A stretch of 64,000 bases of DNA from Prevotella sp. UBA2850 (GTDB taxonomy: Bacteria > Bacteroidota > Bacteroidia > Bacteroidales > Bacteroidaceae): assembly GCA_002350805.1 (NCBI GenBank), contig DEFO01000004.1:15779-79778 (forward strand), in the 5' to 3' direction. Below are positions 1-9,364 of the stretch, piece after piece (within the stretch, counting starts at the first letter, position 1; the number at the start of each line of letters is the position of its first letter). The translations under genes were made by a program, and so were the position numbers. The notes under the pieces were generated by a model. The model had not been told where the DNA came from and searched no databases. It saw only the letters and a list, made by a program, of their open reading frames with translations.

Positions 1-108
1 GCCCGTCGTTCCGCTAATGGCCACCTTGGCCACTGTCGGGCAGGGCATCAGCATTGCCACCACACAGCCAAGGGCCCATACGGCAACTTGCATTCTCATT
101 CTGTCCAT
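1..108 (-). CDS. Partial exported protein, last visible gene of SusCD operon 1
   Basis: Only the first 36 residues lie in the window; the gene continues past base 1. It begins MDRMRMQVAVWALGCVVAML, a basic start followed by a hydrophobic stretch ending near PTVAKVA, which reads as a Sec signal peptide. It starts 9 bases after the stop of the PKD-like lipoprotein gene, so it is almost certainly in the same operon. In-frame ATGs at 99 and 93 are alternative starts. The residues after the signal peptide (VAISGTTG) resemble the first strand of the DUF4369 domain found before TlpA-type thioredoxins, and such proteins do accompany the second module in this window. That identification is a guess from very few residues. 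Confidence 0.6.
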   Translation of the reverse strand, partial: MDRMRMQVAVWALGCVVAMLMPCPTVAKVAISGTTG

Positions 109-117
109 GGCGTCGTA

Positions 118-1617
118 TTAGAAAAGCGTTGTGGTGTAGATTCCGTTGCTGCTCTGATCCATGAAACAGGCTCTCTTCACGCGTCCCTTCCCCTCGAAGG
201 TTTTCTCTGCCGGCAGCACTTTTGCAGCCGACACCGGATGCAGGTAGAGCTTGTAGTTTCCGCCCTTCACGGTGGCTATGGCCAGATAGTCGAACCACGA
301 GTCGTTTAGTCCGTAGGGCGAGTATTTCAGGAATTCCATATACGTCACCTCCTCGCCGGCGGGAATCACGATGTCCTGCTCACTCTCTGTCTGGTTGTCC
401 AGGTTGCAGGCCGACAGTTTCCCGTCCTTCACGAAGTAGATGATGTTGTTGTTCTGGTTCAGTGCCAGGAAGCTGGCCTGCAGCATCTGCAGACTGCTGT
501 TCAGCGCCGAGCTCTGCTGCACCGGGTTGCGCGATACAGACGAGGGCATGCCGTTCAGCGTCAGCAGCTGGTATTCGTTGGCATTCTTTTTCTTCATCAC
601 CGCCAGCGCCACATCTCCCTGACTGGAGGCCGTGGTAGACTTTCCGCCCATGTAGACCATGTCCATGTCCAGGTTCTTGGGCGAGGGCGTGCCGTCGGCG
701 AAGAAGTCCAGGTTGGGCGAGTTGCGGCTCACCGAGCAGAACGACGAGGTCTTCTCGTCGAAGAGCAGGGGCAGCGTGGCATGCGAGCAATGACGGTAGG
801 GCGACAGGCGGTAGTCGCCCAGCGCCTTGATGATGAACTGCTTGTACACATTATAGCGCGAGTTGTACATGGTGTAGACGGTGTTGTCCACACACACGTG
901 CACATCCGACGGACCCGAGAACAGCGCCTGCACGTTGCGCTGCGCCGGCAGGTCGACGAACAAGTCCTCGTAGTTGGCAACTATCTTGCCCGTGAAGTAG
1001 TCGAGGGCGACAATGTCCTTGCTGCTGGCGGCAAACACGGTGTTGGTCTGCACGTCGCGCAGCGTGCTCTCGTTGAACACCCAGTAGGCGAAGGTGAAGT
1101 GCAGGTTCAGCGGGTCGCCCTGCAGTTTTTTTCCGTTCACGCTGCTGACGATGTCGTGCTTGGCCTTGGTGGCTGAGAAGAAATCGATGTCCGTACCGTC
1201 GGCGTCGCCCTTCAGGATCCACCAGCCCGTGGCCATGTCGGTGGTCACATTCAGGTTGTACTCTTTATAGGCAAAGATGCCCGTCTGCCTGTCCTTCGCG
1301 CAGAAGCGCAGCTTATAGGCGCCGATGCCGCGGTCTACGGTGTAGTCCCAGCTCTGCTGTCTCGACACGGTGTCCACGGCAGCCGCCGTCTGGGCGTTGG
1401 CTGGCGTGATGGTCCAGAAGCAGTCGTAGTCGCGGTTGGCAGGAGTCACCGTGGGATGCAGCTGGACGACATCGCCCGCCGACACGGTGTACTGCTCCTG
1501 TATGCCCTCCACCTGTATGTCCAGGGCGTCCGCATAGTCATAGTTACTGTCGTCGCTGAAGCATGATGCCAGCAAGGGCAGCGTCAGCGCCATCATGGCA
1601 TATATTTTCGTCTTCAT
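118..1617 (-). CDS. PKD-like family surface lipoprotein
   Basis: A 499-residue lipoprotein with a lipobox (LLASC) near residue 19, so the mature protein starts at the cysteine and is probably carried to the outer membrane. After it comes an Ig/PKD-like segment (VQLHPTVTPANRDYDCFWTI) and then a long beta-rich region. It matches the PKD-like lipoproteins that follow DUF4843 genes in Bacteroidota SusCD operons; their ligand is not known to me. It is the fourth gene of the operon susC-susD-DUF4843-PKD, 43 bases after the DUF4843 stop. A paralogue of the same type and position lies at 46071-47618. No catalytic motif is visible, so a binding or accessory role for the adjacent transporter is the best inference. 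Confidence 0.8.
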   Translation of the reverse strand: MKTKIYAMMALTLPLLASCFSDDSNYDYADALDIQVEGIQEQYTVSAGDVVQLHPTVTPANRDYDCFWTITPANAQTAAAVDTVSRQQSWDYTVDRGIGAYKLRFCAKDRQTGIFAYKEYNLNVTTDMATGWWILKGDADGTDIDFFSATKAKHDIVSSVNGKKLQGDPLNLHFTFAYWVFNESTLRDVQTNTVFAASSKDIVALDYFTGKIVANYEDLFVDLPAQRNVQALFSGPSDVHVCVDNTVYTMYNSRYNVYKQFIIKALGDYRLSPYRHCSHATLPLLFDEKTSSFCSVSRNSPNLDFFADGTPSPKNLDMDMVYMGGKSTTASSQGDVALAVMKKKNANEYQLLTLNGMPSSVSRNPVQQSSALNSSLQMLQASFLALNQNNNIIYFVKDGKLSACNLDNQTESEQDIVIPAGEEVTYMEFLKYSPYGLNDSWFDYLAIATVKGGNYKLYLHPVSAAKVLPAEKTFEGKGRVKRACFMDQSSNGIYTTTLF

Positions 1618-1660
1618 AATTCTTTCTGGTTTTCTGTTTGTTCCGTTGTTCTATCCGTCA

Positions 1661-2500
1661 TTACATACTGGTGGGGAAGGTGACGAGCGCGCTGTTCGGG
1701 TCGTCGGCATTCTCGCGCATCGGAGCCAGCCCGGCGGCAATGTTCTTCGGGTCGTTGTTGAAGTCCTGCAGCGCCTCGATGAATTTCATGCGCCAGTAGT
1801 AGCGGAACGACACCGAGTTGTAGGCCTCGTTCACCCATTCCTCGTCCACTTTTCCGCCCACCACCTGCATCATCAGCTGGTGCTTGGCCTTGCTGTACGT
1901 TCCGTAGTAGCTGTTCATATAGCGGCTCGCCCAGTTCGAGGGCTGCTCGAGCATGTCGGAGAAGGTGATGGTGCGCTCCAGGTACTTGCTCTCGCCCAGC
2001 TCAAAGTCGCCGTTGGCCTTCAGGCGGACGCGCAGCCGCACTTTCTCGCTGCCCAGCGACGGGTCGCGCAGCAGGATAATGCCTATCTGCCCGAGCACCT
2101 CCCCGGCGGGAATCGTCATCAGCGACTCATATTCGGGACTGTCGAACGGCACGTAGTGCTTGCCGGCAACCGCCTTGTCGGTGCGCTCGGTGACCACCGA
2201 GTCGGTGACGTATCCCCAGTGGTCCTTGGTGTAGGTGATGTCGTACTCGCTCACCTGCTCCACGGTCACCCGCCGGTCGGTGTCGGCAGGTCCTCCCATC
2301 ACCCTGACGGGCAGGTAGACAATGTCGCGTGTGACGCTTGCCGGACTCCATATAAACGAGTAAGAATAGTCGTCGAAGGTGCCGCTGGCGTCCTGTCGCA
2401 GCTGCACGCGTGCCTTGTCGTTGAACAGCAGTCCGTCTTCCTCTTGACAAGCTGCCAGCCCCAAGCACAGGGGGAGAATGAAATATATAATCTTCTTCAT
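1661..2500 (-). CDS. DUF4843 domain lipoprotein
   Basis: A 279-residue lipoprotein: the start MKKIIYFILPLCLGLAACQE gives a lipobox GLAAC with Cys18. The remainder resembles DUF4843 proteins: a short acidic linker, then beta-strand segments around VYLPVRVMGGPADTDRRVTV and KHYVPFDSPEY, which look like a calx-beta or cadherin-like fold. These proteins sit between SusD and a PKD-like lipoprotein in Bacteroidota operons, probably as surface-exposed accessory binding proteins; the ligand is unknown. The start lies 15 bases after the SusD stop, so translation is probably coupled. The homologue in the second module (45280-46044) has the same KHYV-F-D-P-Y segment and a shared E-TFSDML / E-TFTDML segment. 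Confidence 0.8.
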   Translation of the reverse strand: MKKIIYFILPLCLGLAACQEEDGLLFNDKARVQLRQDASGTFDDYSYSFIWSPASVTRDIVYLPVRVMGGPADTDRRVTVEQVSEYDITYTKDHWGYVTDSVVTERTDKAVAGKHYVPFDSPEYESLMTIPAGEVLGQIGIILLRDPSLGSEKVRLRVRLKANGDFELGESKYLERTITFSDMLEQPSNWASRYMNSYYGTYSKAKHQLMMQVVGGKVDEEWVNEAYNSVSFRYYWRMKFIEALQDFNNDPKNIAAGLAPMRENADDPNSALVTFPTSM

Positions 2501-2515
2501 GATATCTCTTGGTAT

Positions 2516-3949
2516 TTATTCGTTAGCAAAAACAGACTCCTGAACGGGCAGCGGCACCACGTAGGCGTCTTTCGTACCGGGCTCGTTGGTGAAGTAGATC
2601 TTCTCTGCGGCCATGCGCTTGTAGGCATAGAAGGCCTGTCCCTCGCCGTAGAACTCGCGGTTGTACTCCTTGATGAGGAGTTCCTTCAGCTGCTCCTGGC
2701 TGCTGATGGTCACGGCAGGCGCATTGCGGGCGTCGCACATCTCGGCATAGAGGCTGTTGGCCTCGCCCAGCGGCGAGCACTCCATGGCGATGAGGTACAT
2801 CTCGTAGAGGCGTATCAGCGGCACGACGTTCCTCGCCAGCGAGGGCATGTTGTCGGTCTGTACGTATTTCACGAAGTAGTTGTAGTAGGTCCACCAGTAG
2901 CTGTCGTACACGTAGTTCCACATGTTCACGAACCGTATGTCGGTGGTGCCGCTCTCGTAGAGTTGCGAGCGCAGCTGCGACTGTGTCTTCTGGTAGGTTG
3001 TGCCCGCTCCGAGTGTCGAGGTGATGTCGGTCACCTTCAGGTTGAAGATGTGCTCGCTCGAGAGCACCTTGTCACCGCCGGCGCAGTCGTTGAGCGTTCC
3101 CAGCCGGAACGTCTTCGCTCCGTCGGCCGATGTGGCGTTCATCACGAGGCGCGCATACTCCAGAGCCTGGCTCTTGTTGCCTGTCCACAGCGCCACCCTC
3201 GCCTTCAGGGCGCACACGGCGTAGTAGTTCATGCGCATCTGGCGGTAGCCGTAGAAGTTGTCGGTCAGCTGCGACGGCGTGTTCAGCGCGGCTATCGACT
3301 GTTTCAGGATGGGGTCCACCTTCTTCAGGCACGCCTCCGCCTCGTCGATGTCGCCCATCAGCTCGCGGGTGAACTGCTCGTAGGTCAGGAACGCGTTCGG
3401 GCGGTTCGTCACCTCCTTCACGTAGGGCAGCACCCGGTCGCTGCCTGCCTCGGTGGGCATGGGCCCGAAGAGGCGCAGCACGTCGAAGTGGCAGAAGGCG
3501 CGCAGCGCCAGCGCCTCGCCCTTGATCAGGTTGTAGTCGTCGTCGCCCAGCGTGCCGTTGTCGATGTCGCCCAGCAGGCCGTTCACGTCAGCCACCACCT
3601 TGAACAGGTTGTTGTAGATGGCGGTCATGGCGTTCTCCACCACGGTGGCCCTGTAGTTATAGGTGTTCAGATAGCTTCCTATCGTGTTGCTGGAGTAGTT
3701 CCAGTGCTGTGCCAGGTTCTCTACGGTCCCGCACACCATCTCCTGTCCGTACAGGCTGTTCGACTTCATGCGGATGTAGGCGCCGGTGAGCACGTTGCGG
3801 AATCCCTCTGCCTTCGAGAACATCTCGCTTTTCTTCTTCTGCTCCGAGGGCGACACGTCGAGCCAGTCGTTGCACGATGTCAGCATCAGCAGGGCGCTGA
3901 GCAGCCATGCCGTTCCGGCCTTGTGGAATATATGTTGTCTCTTTGTCAT
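2516..3949 (-). CDS. RagB/SusD family nutrient-binding outer membrane lipoprotein
   Basis: A 477-residue SusD-type lipoprotein. The signal ends in the lipobox MLTSC followed by NDWLDVSPS, the typical mature start of SusD/RagB proteins. The helical TPR-like core is recognisable (GEALALRAFCHFDVLRLFGP near residue 145) and the C-terminal part has the usual REFYGEGQAFYAYKRM signature. SusD proteins cap the SusC barrel and present ligand to it. It starts 38 bases after the susC stop and precedes the DUF4843 gene. Nothing in the operon identifies the substrate; no glycoside hydrolase or sulfatase is nearby, so a peptide, cofactor or other non-glycan ligand is possible. Confidence 0.93.
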   Translation of the reverse strand: MTKRQHIFHKAGTAWLLSALLMLTSCNDWLDVSPSEQKKKSEMFSKAEGFRNVLTGAYIRMKSNSLYGQEMVCGTVENLAQHWNYSSNTIGSYLNTYNYRATVVENAMTAIYNNLFKVVADVNGLLGDIDNGTLGDDDYNLIKGEALALRAFCHFDVLRLFGPMPTEAGSDRVLPYVKEVTNRPNAFLTYEQFTRELMGDIDEAEACLKKVDPILKQSIAALNTPSQLTDNFYGYRQMRMNYYAVCALKARVALWTGNKSQALEYARLVMNATSADGAKTFRLGTLNDCAGGDKVLSSEHIFNLKVTDITSTLGAGTTYQKTQSQLRSQLYESGTTDIRFVNMWNYVYDSYWWTYYNYFVKYVQTDNMPSLARNVVPLIRLYEMYLIAMECSPLGEANSLYAEMCDARNAPAVTISSQEQLKELLIKEYNREFYGEGQAFYAYKRMAAEKIYFTNEPGTKDAYVVPLPVQESVFANE

Positions 3950-3987
3950 ATCGTTTCTTGTTTTGCTGTTACACTTGGTTTACTTGC

Positions 3988-6900
3988 TTAGAAGTTCATC
4001 GACAAGGTGAACGAGAAGCGGCGCGAGTAGGGGTAGTCCAGTCCGCGCTCCTGCTTCACCGTCGAGATGTAGAACAGGTCGCTCAGGTCGGCCGAGAGGG
4101 CTGCCGACTGCATGCCCAGCCACTGGGTGAGCCAGCGCTGGTTGCGCAGCTCGTAGCTCAGGTGGATGTTCTGGCAGGTCAGCGTCCGCTCGTTCTGCAC
4201 GAAGCGGGTGGTGGCATACGTGGCGCTCTCGTTGGTCAGTCCCTTGAAGAAGGTGCGGTCGCCCACCTGCTGCCAGCGGTCGGTGAACACGCGCTCGTCG
4301 ACGTTATACTGCTTGTCGGCATTCTCGATGCGCGTCGCCAGCGTCTGGTTGTACAGCTGGCCGCCGGTGCGGTAGCCCAGCGACACGTTGGCGGTGAAGT
4401 CGCGCCAGCGCACCATGCTGCTGATGTTGCCTTTGTATTTCGGCAGACTCACGCCGCACGCCACGCGGTCGGCGGCATCCCATGTGTAGGTGGGCTCGCC
4501 GTTCTGCTTCACGTAGATCTCCAGTCCGTTGCTCGGGTCGATGCCCAGCGACGGCACGGCATAGATGGTGTACTGCGACTCGCCCTCGCGGATCACCCTG
4601 TTGGGCGTCACGCCGCGCGTCAGCAGCAGCTTGGCATACTCGTCCTTCATCGCCTGCGACAGTGCCACCACCTTGTCCTTGTTGTGCATCATCGAGCCTG
4701 TCACCGACCAGAACAGCCGCTTCTCCGTGTTCTTGATCAGGAACACGGTCGCCTTCAGCTCGAAGCCTTTGTTCTCCACCTTGCCCACGTTCTCCACGTA
4801 CGACGTGAAGCCGTTCGACAGCGGCAGGTCGAGTGCCGACAGCAGGTTCGACGTCTTCTCCACATACACGTCAGCCACGAGGTTGATGCGGCTGTCCAGC
4901 ATGCTCACCTCCAGTCCGGCGTTCCATTTGTTCGTCTTCTGCCATTCCAGGTTCTTGTTCTCCAGCGCCATCTGCGAGGCTCCCAGCCACTGGTTGTAGC
5001 GGTCGCTCATGTAATAGGAGTAGGTGGCGATGGCCTGGTACACGTTGAAGTTCTGCGAGCCCGTCTGTCCGAACGAGGCGCGCAGCTTCAGCAGGTTGAA
5101 CAGTTTCGTGTTCTTCAGGAATCGCTCGTTGTGCAGGTTCCAGCCGATGCCCGCCGAGTAGAACGGGGCGAAGCGGCGGTCGCTGCCGAACTGCGACGAG
5201 CCGTCCAGACGGTATGCCAGGTCGGCGTAGTAGCGGTTGTCGTACGAATAGTTCACGCTGCCCACCAGTCCCACGCTGCGCATCTTCGCCTCGCTGCCGC
5301 TGGGCTTGCCGTCCTTCATGTACTGGAGTGCCGACGGCAGGAAGTCCATGTCCTCGTCGGGGAATCCCTCCGCCTGGATGTAGTAGTTGCGGCTGTTCTT
5401 CGAGATCACGTTGGCGTTCAGGCCCGTGTACAGCTGGTGCTTCTTCGCGAAGAGGTGGGTGTAGCTCAGCGTCAGCGCCGCCTCATAGTTCATCAGCTTG
5501 CCCGTGCCGTAGTTGTAGCTGCCCTTGCGCAGCGCGCCCTCGGCAGTCTGGTAGAGGTCTTTCTCGAAGTCGGTGTGCTTCGCCGACTTGTAGTTGTCGC
5601 TCTCCGTGTCCTGCCAGGTGATGCCCAGGCTTCCGCGTGCGATGAACCCTGCGAAGGGTCTCCACTCAATGGCGAAGTTGTTCGTGATGTTCGTGTAGTC
5701 CGTACTGTTCTTCTGCCTCAGGGTGGCGTTGTAGAGCGGGTTCGTGGGCAGGTTGCTGTATGTGCCCCAGAAGTTCACGTCGTTGTCGAACATCTTGATC
5801 AGCTCGCCGTTGTCGTCGTAGGGACGCCAGTAGGGGTTCAGCCGTGTGTACTGCGCGAAGGTGCCGTAGGGCGACTCCTTCGAGCGGGTGTGGCCGATGC
5901 TCAGGTCGTTGTTGAAGATCAGCTTCTGGTGGCGGTATGTCAGGTTGATGCCGCCGTTGAAGCTGTTGCGGTTCGAGCCCTTCATCACGCCCGTCACGCC
6001 GTTGTACTGCAGCGACGCTGAGTAGCGGAAGCTGGCGTCGCCGCCCTCGATGCGCATGTTGTGGCGCTGGCCCACGCCCGTGCGCAGCGGCAGCGCCATC
6101 CAGTCGGTATCCACGCCGCGCTCCACGTCTTTCAGGATGGCGGCGTATTTATTCTTGTAATTAAAGTCTCGTTGCGGGTCCACCATGTCGTAGTAGCCCG
6201 CGCGCCGCTCCAGTTCCAGTTTGTCGGCGGCGTTCAGCAAATGATAGTCTGTCAGGTCGGGAGCCTCGATGTTCAGACTGCCGTTGTAGGTCAGCCGAAG
6301 GCGTCCCATCTTCGGCGCCTTGCGTGTGATCACCACCACGCCGTTGGCTCCCCGCGAACCGTAGATGGCGGTGGCTGAGCCGTCTTTCAGCAGCGTGATC
6401 GACTCCACGTCGTCGTCGTTCAGGTCCATCAGCCGCTCCAGGCTGATCTCAAAGCCGTCGAGCACGATGAGCGGCGTGTTCAGGTCTGTTTTCGTGTTGT
6501 CCTGCAGGTTGTCCAGGTCCGGCAGGTTGGCGTTGCCTCTGATCTGTATCTCCGGAAGCCGGTTGGGGTTCGAGCCCAGCTCGTTGTTCGTCAGGATGTT
6601 GAAAGCCGGGTCAATGTTGCCGATCGACGTGATCAGGTTCTTGTTGCCGAAGTTCTTCAGCTCCTCGCTGGTGATGGTCGTCACGGCACCCGTGTAGGCG
6701 TCCTTCCGCTTGTGGAAGATACCCGTCACCACCACGTCGTCCAGCACCTTGTCGTCACTCGTCAGACGGAAGCGCATGTTCGCGCCCGCAGGCAGCGTGA
6801 CGGTCTTCATGCCCAGGTACGACACCTGCACGCGCGCCCCGTCGGTCCACTCGGCGAAGGCGAACTGTCCATTCTCGTTCGTGATGGTCGTCAGGTCCGT

Positions 6901-7308
6901 GCCTACCACCTTCACCGTGGCGCCGATCACCGGCTCACCGTCGTCGTCGTAGACCACCAGTCCGCGAATCTCCTTCTTCTCCGCCGTGGCGCCCTGTCTC
7001 CGTTGGATGCTCACGATACGGTCGTCGATGGTGTATTTCAGCGGCTTGTCGCGCAGGATGTAGTCCATCACCGCCTGAATGTTCGCATTCTTCACGCTGC
7101 CGTTCACGACGTAGGCGTTCACGTCGTCGTAGGTGAAGATAAACTTGTAGTTCGTGGCTTTCTCCAGCTGACGGAAGACGGTCGTCAGCGGATCGCCGTT
7201 GAATTGCATGGTGACACGCTGCTCCTTCTGCGCCGTCGCGGGCATCGCCGCCAGCAGCAGGATGGCCAGCAGCCAGCCTACATGTAATTGCTTCTTGAAA
7301 TGTTCCAT
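3988..7308 (-). CDS. SusC/RagA TonB-linked outer membrane transporter with STN signalling domain
   Basis: An 1106-residue SusC-type protein. Visible in order: signal peptide (ending ATAQ, residue 27), an STN domain (about 30-102, VTMQFNGDPLTTVFRQLEKA), a CarboxypepD_reg-like domain (about 113-185, GEPVIGATVKVVGT), a TonB box (DDVVVTGI), a plug with the family signature LKDGSATAIYGSRGANGV, and a long C-terminal barrel ending in aromatic FTLSMNF. The protein imports a SusD-bound ligand using TonB energy. The STN domain is the part that in FecA-like systems contacts a FecR anti-sigma factor, and such a factor is encoded divergently at 8031. A candidate ECF-type promoter lies 34 bases before the start (7343-7374). 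A paralogue is at 40343-43681. Confidence 0.95.
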   Translation of the reverse strand: MEHFKKQLHVGWLLAILLLAAMPATAQKEQRVTMQFNGDPLTTVFRQLEKATNYKFIFTYDDVNAYVVNGSVKNANIQAVMDYILRDKPLKYTIDDRIVSIQRRQGATAEKKEIRGLVVYDDDGEPVIGATVKVVGTDLTTITNENGQFAFAEWTDGARVQVSYLGMKTVTLPAGANMRFRLTSDDKVLDDVVVTGIFHKRKDAYTGAVTTITSEELKNFGNKNLITSIGNIDPAFNILTNNELGSNPNRLPEIQIRGNANLPDLDNLQDNTKTDLNTPLIVLDGFEISLERLMDLNDDDVESITLLKDGSATAIYGSRGANGVVVITRKAPKMGRLRLTYNGSLNIEAPDLTDYHLLNAADKLELERRAGYYDMVDPQRDFNYKNKYAAILKDVERGVDTDWMALPLRTGVGQRHNMRIEGGDASFRYSASLQYNGVTGVMKGSNRNSFNGGINLTYRHQKLIFNNDLSIGHTRSKESPYGTFAQYTRLNPYWRPYDDNGELIKMFDNDVNFWGTYSNLPTNPLYNATLRQKNSTDYTNITNNFAIEWRPFAGFIARGSLGITWQDTESDNYKSAKHTDFEKDLYQTAEGALRKGSYNYGTGKLMNYEAALTLSYTHLFAKKHQLYTGLNANVISKNSRNYYIQAEGFPDEDMDFLPSALQYMKDGKPSGSEAKMRSVGLVGSVNYSYDNRYYADLAYRLDGSSQFGSDRRFAPFYSAGIGWNLHNERFLKNTKLFNLLKLRASFGQTGSQNFNVYQAIATYSYYMSDRYNQWLGASQMALENKNLEWQKTNKWNAGLEVSMLDSRINLVADVYVEKTSNLLSALDLPLSNGFTSYVENVGKVENKGFELKATVFLIKNTEKRLFWSVTGSMMHNKDKVVALSQAMKDEYAKLLLTRGVTPNRVIREGESQYTIYAVPSLGIDPSNGLEIYVKQNGEPTYTWDAADRVACGVSLPKYKGNISSMVRWRDFTANVSLGYRTGGQLYNQTLATRIENADKQYNVDERVFTDRWQQVGDRTFFKGLTNESATYATTRFVQNERTLTCQNIHLSYELRNQRWLTQWLGMQSAALSADLSDLFYISTVKQERGLDYPYSRRFSFTLSMNF

Positions 7309-7342
7309 GTGGTAAAACTATTAATTTGTAAGGTTCTTTTAT

Positions 7343-7374
7343 CCTTTTATCGGATGAGCCGCGCGAAAAGTTAC
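7343..7374 (-). promoter_or_regulatory. Candidate ECF-sigma promoter of susC operon 1
   Basis: Reading the minus strand, GTAAC (7374-7370) is followed after 17 bases by CGATAAAAGG (7352-7343), with the ATG 34 bases further on. The layout matches the motifs at 40274-40305, 51014-51047 and 53366-53397. A housekeeping-type pair also overlaps here: TTTG (7396-7393), 19 bases, TAACTTTT (7373-7366). Both readings are from sequence only. Confidence 0.55.
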
Positions 7375-7445
7375 GATAAACGCCTTTTTCTTCAAAAAAA
7401 AATATAAAATCCGTATCTTTAGGTGGCTACGTAAATAATTTTGTT

Positions 7446-7453
7446 TACTTTTG
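7446..7453 (+). promoter_or_regulatory. Bacteroidota -7 element before ECF sigma gene 1
   Basis: TACTTTTG matches the TAnnTTTG consensus of the primary Bacteroidota sigma factor. It lies 46 bases before the sigma gene. No clean TTTG -33 box is visible at the usual distance. The GTAAC-N17-CG motif found before susC is not present on this strand, so the sigma gene is probably not under the same control. Confidence 0.5.
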
Positions 7454-7499
7454 TCGGCGTCATTTTTCTAACGCCATTCAGAGAGGAGAGACACTACTC

Positions 7500-8000
7500 A
7501 TGAACGAGACAGAACTTTTCGACCTGCTCTTCAGGTCCTACTACCAGCCGTTGCTCGTCTTCGCCCAGCAGTATGTGGGCGACAGCGACGAGTGTCGCGA
7601 CATCGTGAGCGCCGTCTTCGAGGACCTCTGGCGCAATTTCTCCCGCATCGACCACCAGCATATGCGCGCGTACCTCTATACCCTCGTGCGCAACAAGTGC
7701 GTCGACCACCTGCGCCACCGCGGCGCACGCCAGCAGTATGTCGACTTCGTCAGGATCCTCAGCGACCGCTTCACCGACACCGACACGCTCGCCGAGGAAG
7801 ACGAGCGCCGCCACCGCGTCCGCATGATGCTCGCCCACCTCAAGCCGCCTGCCGACTCCATCTTCCGCGAGTGCTTCTTCCACCAGAAGCGCTACCAGCA
7901 GGTCGCCGACGAGCTCGGACTCTCTCTCAGCGTAGTGAAAAAGCACATGGCGAACGCCCTGCGCATCCTACGTGAAAAATATCTAAAAAAAGAACAATAA
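7500..8000 (+). CDS. RNA polymerase ECF-type sigma factor (FecI-like)
   Basis: A 166-residue ECF sigma factor. Region 2 is visible as LLFRSYYQPLLVFAQQYVGD with ECRDIVSAVFEDLWRNF (residues about 9-50), and region 4 as YQQVADELGLSLSVVKKHMA (about 131-150), the helix-turn-helix that reads the -35 element. It is followed 30 bases later by a FecR anti-sigma gene and faces susC across 191 bases. This is the standard Bacteroidota arrangement in which ligand binding at the SusC STN domain frees the sigma factor. The predicted targets are the susC-susD operon and possibly the other GTAAC-N17/18-CG promoters in this window. Its paralogue is at 39722-40228. Confidence 0.95.
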   Translation: MNETELFDLLFRSYYQPLLVFAQQYVGDSDECRDIVSAVFEDLWRNFSRIDHQHMRAYLYTLVRNKCVDHLRHRGARQQYVDFVRILSDRFTDTDTLAEEDERRHRVRMMLAHLKPPADSIFRECFFHQKRYQQVADELGLSLSVVKKHMANALRILREKYLKKEQ

Positions 8001-8030
8001 CGTAACTTCCTGGCGCTGCCATACGATATA

Positions 8031-9224
8031 ATGAATAAACCGACCTTGAAAAGCCTTACTGATATGGGCAACGACGAAAACAACTTATCCGACATTCACG
8101 AGAAAGCCCTCCAGCTCATGGAGCACGGCGCCGACATCTCCGACGAGCAGCTCGACCAGCTGCGCGCCGACGAGCGTCTCCGCGAGGCGTGCCTCGACCT
8201 GCAGGCAGCCACCATGGCTTTCCGCGAGGACCACGACGACACCGATGTCGACGACGAGCTCAGCCGTGTGCACAGCCGTCTCGAGTCCCGCGCCGCCGAG
8301 CGGCCCCTGCGCCGCTGGTGGGCTGCCGCCGCCGTTGCCCTGTTCCTCGTGGCGGGAGGCGCCTGGTGGGTGTCGTCCCATCGTGCCCCCGCCGACAACT
8401 CCGACGTGTCGGCATATGTCACCGTCCTGCAGGGCGACGACGAGACCCGTCAGGTGACGCTCCAGACCGACGAGCGCACCACCGTCCTGCCCTCGCGCGA
8501 GCACCGGCAGGGAGGCACCGCCACCGCCGCCGGCACCCTCGAGGCAGCCCGTCTGCAGGCAGAGACCGTCAAGCTCACCGTGCCCCTGGGCAAGACCTAC
8601 CGCGTGGTCCTCGCCGACGGCAGCGAGGTGTTCATGAGTCCCGACAGCCGTCTCGTCTTCCCCACCGCCTTCAAGGGCGCACGCCGTGAGGTGCTCCTCG
8701 AGGGAGAGGCTTATTTCCGCGTCGCCAAGGACGCCCGCCATCCCTTCGTCGTCACCACGCCCCGAGTCACCACCACCGTCCTCGGCACCGAGTTCCATGT
8801 CTGCTGCTACGACCATGCCGCAGCCACCGTCACCCTCGTCAGTGGCAGCGTCACCGTACGGCCCGCCGCCAACGGCGACAGTCCCCAGACCGCTGCCGAC
8901 AGCACCCAGGAGGTCACCCTCAAGCCAGGCCAGCAGGTGTCCGTGGCTGATCGCCAGCTGTCCGTCACCGATGTCGACACCGACCCCTACACCTACCGTG
9001 TGCAGGGATTCTTCTATTTCGACCAGTCCACCCTCGCCGACATCATGAAGTCCGTAGGCAAGTGGTACAACATGTCCGTGGAGTTCCGCAACCGACAGGC
9101 CCTCTCTTATAAGATGCGATTCATCGCCGAGCAGGACTCCGGACTCAACGTCGTCCTACAGCGTCTCAACAGCCTCGAGAAATTCACCGTCAGACAGGAA
9201 GGCTCCAAACTCATCGTCGAGTAA
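8031..9224 (+). CDS. FecR family anti-sigma factor with DUF4974 domain
   Basis: A 397-residue inner-membrane protein. The N-terminal cytoplasmic part (about 1-92) is acidic and helical, as expected for the sigma-binding region. A single membrane segment follows at about 96-115 (WWAAAAVALFLVAGGAWWV), then the periplasmic FecR domain (about 185-275, PLGKTYRVVLADGSEVFMSP) and a C-terminal DUF4974 domain (about 320-395, FYFDQSTLADIMKSVGKWYN) that resembles an STN fold. It should hold the sigma factor encoded just upstream until signalled by SusC. ATG 8031 is used; an in-frame ATG at 8064 (MGNDENN) is an alternative. No obvious terminator follows. Confidence 0.93.
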   Translation: MNKPTLKSLTDMGNDENNLSDIHEKALQLMEHGADISDEQLDQLRADERLREACLDLQAATMAFREDHDDTDVDDELSRVHSRLESRAAERPLRRWWAAAAVALFLVAGGAWWVSSHRAPADNSDVSAYVTVLQGDDETRQVTLQTDERTTVLPSREHRQGGTATAAGTLEAARLQAETVKLTVPLGKTYRVVLADGSEVFMSPDSRLVFPTAFKGARREVLLEGEAYFRVAKDARHPFVVTTPRVTTTVLGTEFHVCCYDHAAATVTLVSGSVTVRPAANGDSPQTAADSTQEVTLKPGQQVSVADRQLSVTDVDTDPYTYRVQGFFYFDQSTLADIMKSVGKWYNMSVEFRNRQALSYKMRFIAEQDSGLNVVLQRLNSLEKFTVRQEGSKLIVE

Positions 9225-9364
9225 GGGCAACAACGAACTGCTGACTTTCCTTCCCAGCACACCAAAAGAAAAAAGAAAAAGGAGAAAAGAAAAGGGGGGA
9301 CGTTTCTTGGGCATCATTGAGGATACTTCTGTCTGAGAAAAACAATAGAAAAACAAGTTGATTC

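Noticed and set aside
1595..3991. A 798-codon open frame on the plus strand opposite the SusD, DUF4843 and PKD-like genes.
   Set aside because: It is the complement of real genes with clear lipoboxes and family motifs. Its product is an Arg/Val/His/Leu-rich string without domains, a usual by-product of GC-rich codon use on the other strand.
3907..6021. A 704-codon open frame opposite susC 1.
   Set aside because: Same reason: it shadows a full SusC barrel and has no recognisable protein features.
1..9224. A classical polysaccharide utilisation locus.
   Set aside because: SusC and SusD are present, but no glycoside hydrolase, lyase, sulfatase or hybrid two-component gene is in the window at either module.
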